From positions 92,939,910 to 93,003,909 of the forward strand of contig CM046447.1 in the NCBI GenBank assembly GCA_025506515.1: a DNA stretch of 64,000 nucleotides, written 5' to 3'. This document shows positions 58,090 to 64,000 of the stretch, in pieces. How positions within the stretch are numbered: the stretch's first letter is position 1; the number at the start of each line of letters is the position of its first letter. This stretch comes from Flaveria trinervia (lineage: Eukaryota > Streptophyta > Magnoliopsida > Asterales > Asteraceae). A model generated the notes under the pieces. That model was not told where the DNA came from. It did not search any database and was given only the letters and a program-made list of their open reading frames with translations. Both the position numbers and the translations under genes were made by a program.

Positions 58090-59462
58090 CTAAAAGAATG
58101 AGAGGTCTGGTTGGGGAATTGGGTGAAAACACACTTGGTGTTAAAACTCGATTTTGACGGATGTGGATTCCTCATTTCGGGGATCTACGTGTGAGGATTT
58201 TGGATGAAGCTCACAAGACTCGATACTCTATTCATCCGGGTGACACAAAGATGTATCAAGATATAAACAAAGATTATTGGTGGCCGGGTATGAAGCGTGA
58301 CGTGGTGGAGTATGTGAGTAAGTGCCTTACTTGTTTACAAGTAAAGGCGGAACATCAGAAGCCATATGGGAAGATCCAACCTTTGGATATACCGGAATGG
58401 AAGTGGGAGCACATCACCATAGATTTCATTACGAAGTTGCCACGTACTCCGAAAGGGTACGATGCCATATGGGTGATTGTTGACCGTTTGACGAAGAGTG
58501 CCCACTTCCTACCGATCCGCGAGACATATTCATCCGAGAGGTTGACTGACCTGTTCATCAAGGAGATTGTAACTCGTCATGGTGTGCCGGTGTCCATTGT
58601 GTCTGATCATGACACCCGGTTTACATCTAAATTCTGGAATAAATTCCACGATGCTATGGGGACGAGGTTACATATTAGCACGGCTTATCATCCCCAAACT
58701 GATGTTCAGTCAGAAAGGACCATTCAGACACTGGAAGACATGCTTCGGGCATGTGTGATTGATTTTGGGGGAAGTTGGGATGACCACTTACCGTTAGCTG
58801 ATTTCTCGTACAACAATAACTATCATGCCAGCATTGGCATGCCACCATACGAGATGCTATACGGTAGGAGATGCAGAACACCCGTTTGTTGGGGTGATAT
58901 TGGTCAAAAGGAATTAGGGAGCGTTGAGGTAATCAAGGCTACGACTGAGAAGCTTGAGAAGATTAAAGTCTTCATGAAGGCATCCAAAGATAGACAGAAG
59001 TCATATGCCGATAAATGACGCAGACCCATCGAGTTCCAGGTGGGTGACCGGGTTATGTTGAAGGTCTCACCTTGGAAGGGTATTATTCGATTCAGGAAGT
59101 GGGGCAAGTTGAGACCAAGATATATAGGCCCTTTCCGAATCATTGCTCGAGTAGGAGAGGTGGCCTATAGGTTGGAATTACCGGATGAGTTAAGTGGGAT
59201 TCACCCGACATTCCATGTATCTCATCTGAGAAAGTGTTTAGCTGATGAAGACATGATTGTTCCACTGGAGGATATCGAAGTAGACGAAAGACTCAATTAT
59301 GTGGAGCAACCAGTGGCAATCATCGATCATAAAGAGAAGAGGCTGAGAAATAAAGTGGTTCCTCTTGTGCGTGTACAGTGGAAGCACAGGAAGGGATCCG
59401 AGTCTACATGGGAGACTAAGGAGGAGATGAGGCAGCATTATCCTCATCTGTTCAAGGAATAA
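58090..59462 (+). pseudogene. int: Integrase and chromodomain-like tail of E (broken)
   Basis: Frame 58161-59018 carries the finger (AHKTRYSIHPG, CLTC), IDFITKLP, VSDHDTRF and QSERTIQTLEDM. All three catalytic acids are present, although TDVQ replaces TDGQ next to the Glu. TGA at 59016 (from CGA) separates it from frame 59040-59462, which holds GPFRIIARVGEVAYRLELP and a full chromodomain-like end (VEQPVAIIDHKEKRLRNK, TWETKEEMRQHYP) to a TAA at 59460. Confidence 0.88.
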
Positions 59463-59487
59463 CAGGTTTCAGGGATGAAACCTATAT

Positions 59488-59501
59488 AAGGGGGGTGGAC
59501 T
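59488..59501 (+). other. Polypurine tract of E
   Basis: AAGGGGGGTGGACT immediately before the 3' LTR, identical to A1. The usual GGGACGAAA upstream is GGGATGAAA here, a CpG-to-TpG change. Confidence 0.82.
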
Positions 59502-61581
59502 TGTAACACCCGGTTATCTAAAAAGACAAGAAATGAAGAATAAAAAGAAAGAAAAATAATAAAGTCCGAGTGGAGGGACTAAAAGTGTCCAAAAGGACAA
59601 AACTTTGAAAAAGTTGGTGTAAAGGTGGGCATGGCCCCCACCCTCACTTCATATCAACATTTCTTCGGTTTTAGAGAGAGAGAGAGAGAGCAGGGGAAAA
59701 CTCTCGGCTTGTAGAAGAAGAAGAAGAAATGAACAAATTCAAGGTAAGAATTTGTGGTTTTTAAATGGTTATAACGAGTTTTATCCCGGTTACATGCTTA
59801 TGTGTTTATCTGTTTATGTATGTGCTTGGGTATGTGTGTGTTTGGTGTTGTTTTTAGGTGTTTGAACTCATTGCAAGCGGGTTAGAAAGAAAGAAATTCT
59901 CAAGTTGCATCAGGTGAGTTCTAGACCCCGGTTTTTACTTGTTTTAAACTATCTTTGGGGCTGAAAATGTATTTAAAACGATTTTCAAAGCTTATGTATG
60001 TTTACCCGTATGTAGTGTGCATGATTGGATGTGATTCTTGAATGCTTATAGGTTGTTCATGTTTAGAATAACCACATTAAGCTTAGAACAGTTGGGTTTC
60101 ATGATTGGGTTTGAAAACATACTAGAAACATGTTGAACAGAAGGTCCATGCGCCTAGATAAGGCTCATGCGCCTGAAAATTCCTTAGAAAGAATTAAGTG
60201 TAATCCATGCGCCTAAACAGTAGCCCATGCGCCTAAGATTACCTTAGAAATGTTTATGTACAGCTCATGCGCCTGAACATGGCCCATGCGCCTAGAAATA
60301 TTAGTCGGACGATTAAGTGAAGGGCTCATGCGTCCCAATAGTGTCCATGCGCCCAAGTGGCTCATGCGCCTAAGTGCCCATGCATCTGAAAAACCATGCG
60401 CCTAAGTGTTCATACGCACCAATAGTGCCAATGCGCCTGAATAGTTCATGCGCCTAAAGTGATAAATTTAAGTGTTGGCTGATGCGCCTATATAGTAATA
60501 AACGCCCAAACAGGACTCATGCGCCTAAATAGTTCCTATGCGCCTAAACACTTAGAAATTTTTACAGAATTTTCTAGGAGTCTGTGCTTTAGGGTTTTGA
60601 CCAAGGTTGACTAAGGGCTTATTAATAATGATGTTTCATGCATGATATGATTATTTATGATTGTTTCTTATTATTGTTATTGCTATTATTATTATTACTT
60701 ATAGTATATTACTTTACGTGGTATATTTATTATCGTAACGTAAAGTATATAGTAATAATAAAGTGAATGAGCAATAAAGAAAAAACGAGGAACATTAATA
60801 AAATGTTAACAAGTCTTGCAAGCTTATAGGAGGGACACGATCGTGTTGTCGTTAGCTCAACTGTGCTACGGGTTAGCTACCCTATTATGCACACAGGGCC
60901 AATCAATTGAGATTGGTAGGACCTTTGTAGCGTGTCCTGGGTGATTGGGTCAGCCTTGTACACAGTACACAGAACCCTTTCAAGGGATACAGTTGACCCT
61001 TTCGAGGGATATAGTTGACCCTTTCGAGGAATATAGATGGCCCATCACCCATTTTCCATCGCGCATATAGTTGGGGTATTGCTCATTGGTCCATACAGAC
61101 AGTGAAAGATAAAAATAAAAGTTTACAGAACAGACAAGGCATACAGTAAAGAGAACGAACAATATTTGTTCATATAGTTAATGCGTGCTTGCATATACAG
61201 TACAGAGTTGTATTTTTTCAGAAAAGGGTATTTTTATTTTACAACATATAGGAAGTATTTTATTATTTTTAAAACTAGAACTCACTCAGCAATGCTGACT
61301 TTTATACATTTTCAGTTGGCAGGTAATTATTGCTGAGGATGGCACGAGGGTGAAGCTAATCGGCAGGGAAAATCTGACATCCATTCGTACTCTGTGTTGC
61401 TGTTGTTTTGTAATTCATATAAACAATTTTTTTGTAAACAGTTAGTGATGATGTATTGCTTAACAACAGTCTTTTAAATGAAATGAATGGGTTTTTGATA
61501 AATCATTTCTGCTGTTAAGTGTTTAATGTTTTAACTGCTATAATTGACCAACTGTGAGGTCTCTGGGAACGAGACCTTACA
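59502..61581 (+). mobile_element. 3' LTR of element E
   Basis: 2080 bp, matching 52499-54564, followed by duplication catag. It carries the same blocks: donor-like 59911-59919, octamers 60147-60545, minisatellite about 60972-61037, acceptor-like 61309-61315. Confidence 0.94.
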
Positions 61582-61586
61582 CATAG

Positions 61587-62254
61587 AGGTTATGTTAGGC
61601 ATGGATGATGATGTTATATGTTTACGCATGTTGATGGTATGTATGATGCATGTTATGTATGTATGATGCATGTTATGTATGTATGATGCCCTGTATGATG
61701 ATGTTGACTGTGTATGTTGATGTTCCTTTTTATTATGTATGATTATTTTCCTATGGCTTTATGTTGAATGTTAATGAATGAAATGGAAAGTATTATGTGA
61801 CATAAAGTGGAAGATAATAAAAAGAGGAATGAAATGAAGAATGCATGCATTAAAGAACGAACGAACGTAAGAAAGTCTTGCAAGCAAATGTATGGAGGTT
61901 CACACTCAATGAGGAGTGTTAGCTCAACTGTGTGCGGGTTAGCTACCCCATGAGGATGCACACTGGGGCTTGATCCGTGTGATCAAGCATATGTATGGAA
62001 GTTCATACCCAATGAGGGGTTGTCAGCTCAACTGTGTGCGTGTTAAATACCCCATGAGGATGCACACAGGGGTTCAGTCTTTGTGATTGACCAGATGTAT
62101 GGGTTCCTTGTCGCTTAACCCTAGATGAATTGCTTGGTGCTCTAGAGGGGGGTAAGTACATGAGAGGACCTAGATGAAAACAAAAGATTATAAAAGTACT
62201 AAATGAATGATGATGAAGATAATAACTATTATCTATGTGTACGTACAATGTGTG
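61587..62254 (+). mobile_element. LTR F, part 2
   Basis: It continues F after E. It has short ATGTATGATGCATGTT tandem units (61636-61690) and a ~100-bp tandem pair (61891-62095) each holding GCTCAACTGTGTGCG and CCCCATGAGGATGCACAC. It breaks at 62254, where antisense LTR G begins (preceding bases gtgtg). D has the homologous uninterrupted sequence (antisense, about 38560-38610), which supports this reading. Confidence 0.78.
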
Positions 62255-63476
62255 TGTAAGGCCCTGTTCCCGGGACGCTCACAGCTTGTCAATCATCGCA
62301 CATAAAACATATATTATCATTAACTTAAAGAAACCATTGTAGCGGAAACGTATAAAACATCCAATTCATTATGATCACTTTTGTAAAATAATACATTGTT
62401 GACTGGTTATAAAAACTTCATTAGTTGCATTACATTACAAAAAAGTCATATTTCCATCAAATGGATGCCATCCAAAAATGCCAAGTAGCTGTCCCGTGCC
62501 ATCCTCAGCAATGCTTACCTGCCAATTGAAAAAAAATGCATAAAAAGTCAGCGTTGTTGAGTGAGTTTTAGTTTTAACATAAAAGATACTTTACATTCAT
62601 TAAAACCGTCCTTACTTTGCATGTGATCACACATCATACGTACACATAGATAATACCATTATTATCATCGTTCATCCTTTAACTTCCATTCGTTCATACA
62701 TTCTTACTTTCATTCGTTCGTTCATAATTACATCTTTTCTTTCCATCAAAACCATGAACTTTACCCTTCATGCTCATGGTACTGGGCCTAAGCCTATCAT
62801 AGACCTTCATTCACGGTGCCCAGCACCTCTAGCCACAGTACCTAAGATAAGTTCAGGTATACCATTGTCATGTGCTATGCCCATCATGCTCATGGTACTG
62901 GACCTAAGCCTATCATTGACCTCCCATTACGGTGCACAACACCTCCTGGCCACAGTACCTAAGGCAAGCAACAATGGTTCCATACAAATGGTCAATCATA
63001 AAGAAAGACCTTGATGTGCATCCTTTTAGGGTAGCGAACCCACACACCGTTGGGCTAAAACCTTACAAAGTGGCGTGTCCCGACATACAAGGCTTTCAAG
63101 ACTTTCGTTACTTTTCATCGTTCATTAATGCATGCATTCCATCGTTATGTTCCCCTTTTCATTGCTTTTCACTTTACGTTATATAATACTTTTCGTTTCA
63201 TTCATTAACCATCAATGCCAAGCCACGAAAAAATACATACATAAACAAGAACACCAATAAGATCATACCAACTATCATACGTACCAACATGCATACATAA
63301 TATTAATCATGCCCATCCCATCATCACCAATCATGCATCACATAAACCATCACACATCATCCTCATGCATCATACACTCATATACATAAACATATGCACA
63401 ACAAGCATAAAGCATCACAAGACATTACTGACCCGTCGCGGGATAGCGGGGGTTCGAGAGCGGCAACCACTAATAG

Positions 63477-63540
63477 CGGGGTCCTAAGGGCAGCAGCCCC
63501 TAGTGGGGTCCAAGGGGCAACGCCCCTAGCTGGGGTCGGG
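63477..63540. repeat. 27-bp self-complementary tandem repeat in LTR G
   Basis: Two and a half units of GGGGTCCAAGGGGCAACGCC type; each can fold on itself (AGGGGC with GCCCCT). It occupies the place where family A has its octamer array. Confidence 0.75.
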
Positions 63541-63726
63541 CTAATAGAATCTTGGTCGTTCAAAACGTATATTTAGTATGCATTTCCAGCCCCAAACTAG
63601 TTCAAAACCTTTAAAATAGGGGATTTAGAACTCACCTGGACTCAGTGAGTAGCTCCTCAATCAAGCTTTCAAAGAAAGGGTTGCACTACACAGCCTACAG
63701 ATAAGTTAACACTCAAGGGAGTTATT

Positions 63727-63935
63727 TCTACCTAATTTTGTTGCAAGATCAGCAGTTTCACTGCTAGTTTCGCCAGCAGTTTCACTGCTAGTTTCGCCAG
63801 CAGTTTCACTAGCAGTTTCGCTGGCATCTTTACTGCCAGTTTCGTTGCCAGTTTTGCCCAACTTTCGTTGGAAAACCATGTCTGTTAGTTTCGCAAGAAG
63901 ATCCACAGTTTCGCTGGATGAACAACTAATTTCGC
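63727..63935 (-). repeat. GCGAAACT octamer array in LTR G
   Basis: About 14 copies of (G/A)(C/G)GAAACT with flanking GCTGG or GCTAG, spaced about 12-16 bp. Read antisense, one frame gives Ser-Glu-Thr repeats (63706-63906), taken as a by-product. Confidence 0.78.
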
Positions 63936-64000
63936 TGGATGAACACCCAATTTTGCAGAACGGGCTGAAAAATACGAACCAACCAATTTTTGACCCAAAC

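Larger units (their letters stand above)
52499..61581 (+). mobile_element. Complete family A element E
   Basis: 9083 bp with two full LTRs, primer-binding site, gag-pol remnants and polypurine tract, flanked by catag at 52494-52498 and 61582-61586. The first ~180 bp of the two LTRs differ at about six positions, so the insertion is not very recent. It is the most complete copy here, yet it has at least eight coding breaks. Confidence 0.95.
62255..64000 (-). mobile_element. LTR G (antisense, diverged family A relative), runs off the window
   Basis: It begins TGTAAGGCCCTG, the reverse of an A-type LTR end. Read antisense it has GCTGAGGATGGCACGG, a weak GTTAGCTCAACTGTG block, the shared donor block (CAG|GTGAGTTCTAAATCC, 63580-63640) and two repeat arrays of its own. 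No coding region is supported. Confidence 0.82.

Noticed and set aside
63706..63906. Ser-Glu-Thr repeat protein
   Set aside because: It is a by-product of the GCGAAACT array in LTR G; the frame is not conserved in related LTRs.

Overview
This window is plant nuclear DNA made almost entirely of transposable elements. I see no host gene, no bacterial operon and no CRISPR array. The recognisable proteins are broken gag-pol polyproteins of Ty3/gypsy LTR retrotransposons. They carry CCHC zinc knuckles, an aspartic protease, a reverse transcriptase with FIDD, RNase H, an integrase and a C-terminal chromodomain-like tail. With the TGGTATCAGAGCC primer site and very long (2.1-2.6 kb) LTRs, this fits the Tekay/Del chromovirus lineage. 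The source is a flowering plant. The protein wording reminds me of daisy-family (Asteraceae) annotations, but that is recollection, not proof.

Layout. Family A element A1 fills 1-7657: the tail of a 5' LTR, broken gag-pol and a 3' LTR. A second internal region (A2) starts directly after that LTR and is cut off at 8490. From 8491 lies family B: a truncated 5' LTR, a 1.2 kb non-coding internal remnant and a 3' LTR. The B 3' LTR holds a ~1 kb inverted-repeat DNA transposon and is split at 12806/40344 by an antisense family A-like solo LTR (D, target duplication tctaa/gctaa). D is itself split by a 25.4 kb family C block (13032-38408, target duplication aagta) with four LTRs and three internal regions in tandem. 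A B-type solo LTR (B2, duplication gtggg) follows at 41693-44301.

44302-51457 is AT-rich and gene-free. It holds long TA and GTAT microsatellites, two copies of one MITE in opposite orientation, local direct duplications and a second inverted-repeat transposon with a GT-rich core. From 51458 an older LTR (F) is split by a complete family A element (E, 52499-61581, duplication catag) and then by another antisense LTR (G) that runs off the window.

Nothing here appears to encode a working element. Every gag-pol copy has stops and frameshifts, and several have lost catalytic or zinc-binding residues. The most interesting signals are in the LTRs. Families A, B, C, D, F and G share a short block (GTGAGTTC, a T-rich stretch, then TTTGGGG) that often looks like a splice donor and, in several families, can fold into a small hairpin. 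Families A to D also share a downstream acceptor-like block. Between them, A, D, E and F carry family-specific arrays of a CpG-containing octamer. The C array also needs scrutiny: its second and third units differ mainly by one-base gaps in short runs, which looks like residual long-read error or a mis-assembled duplication.
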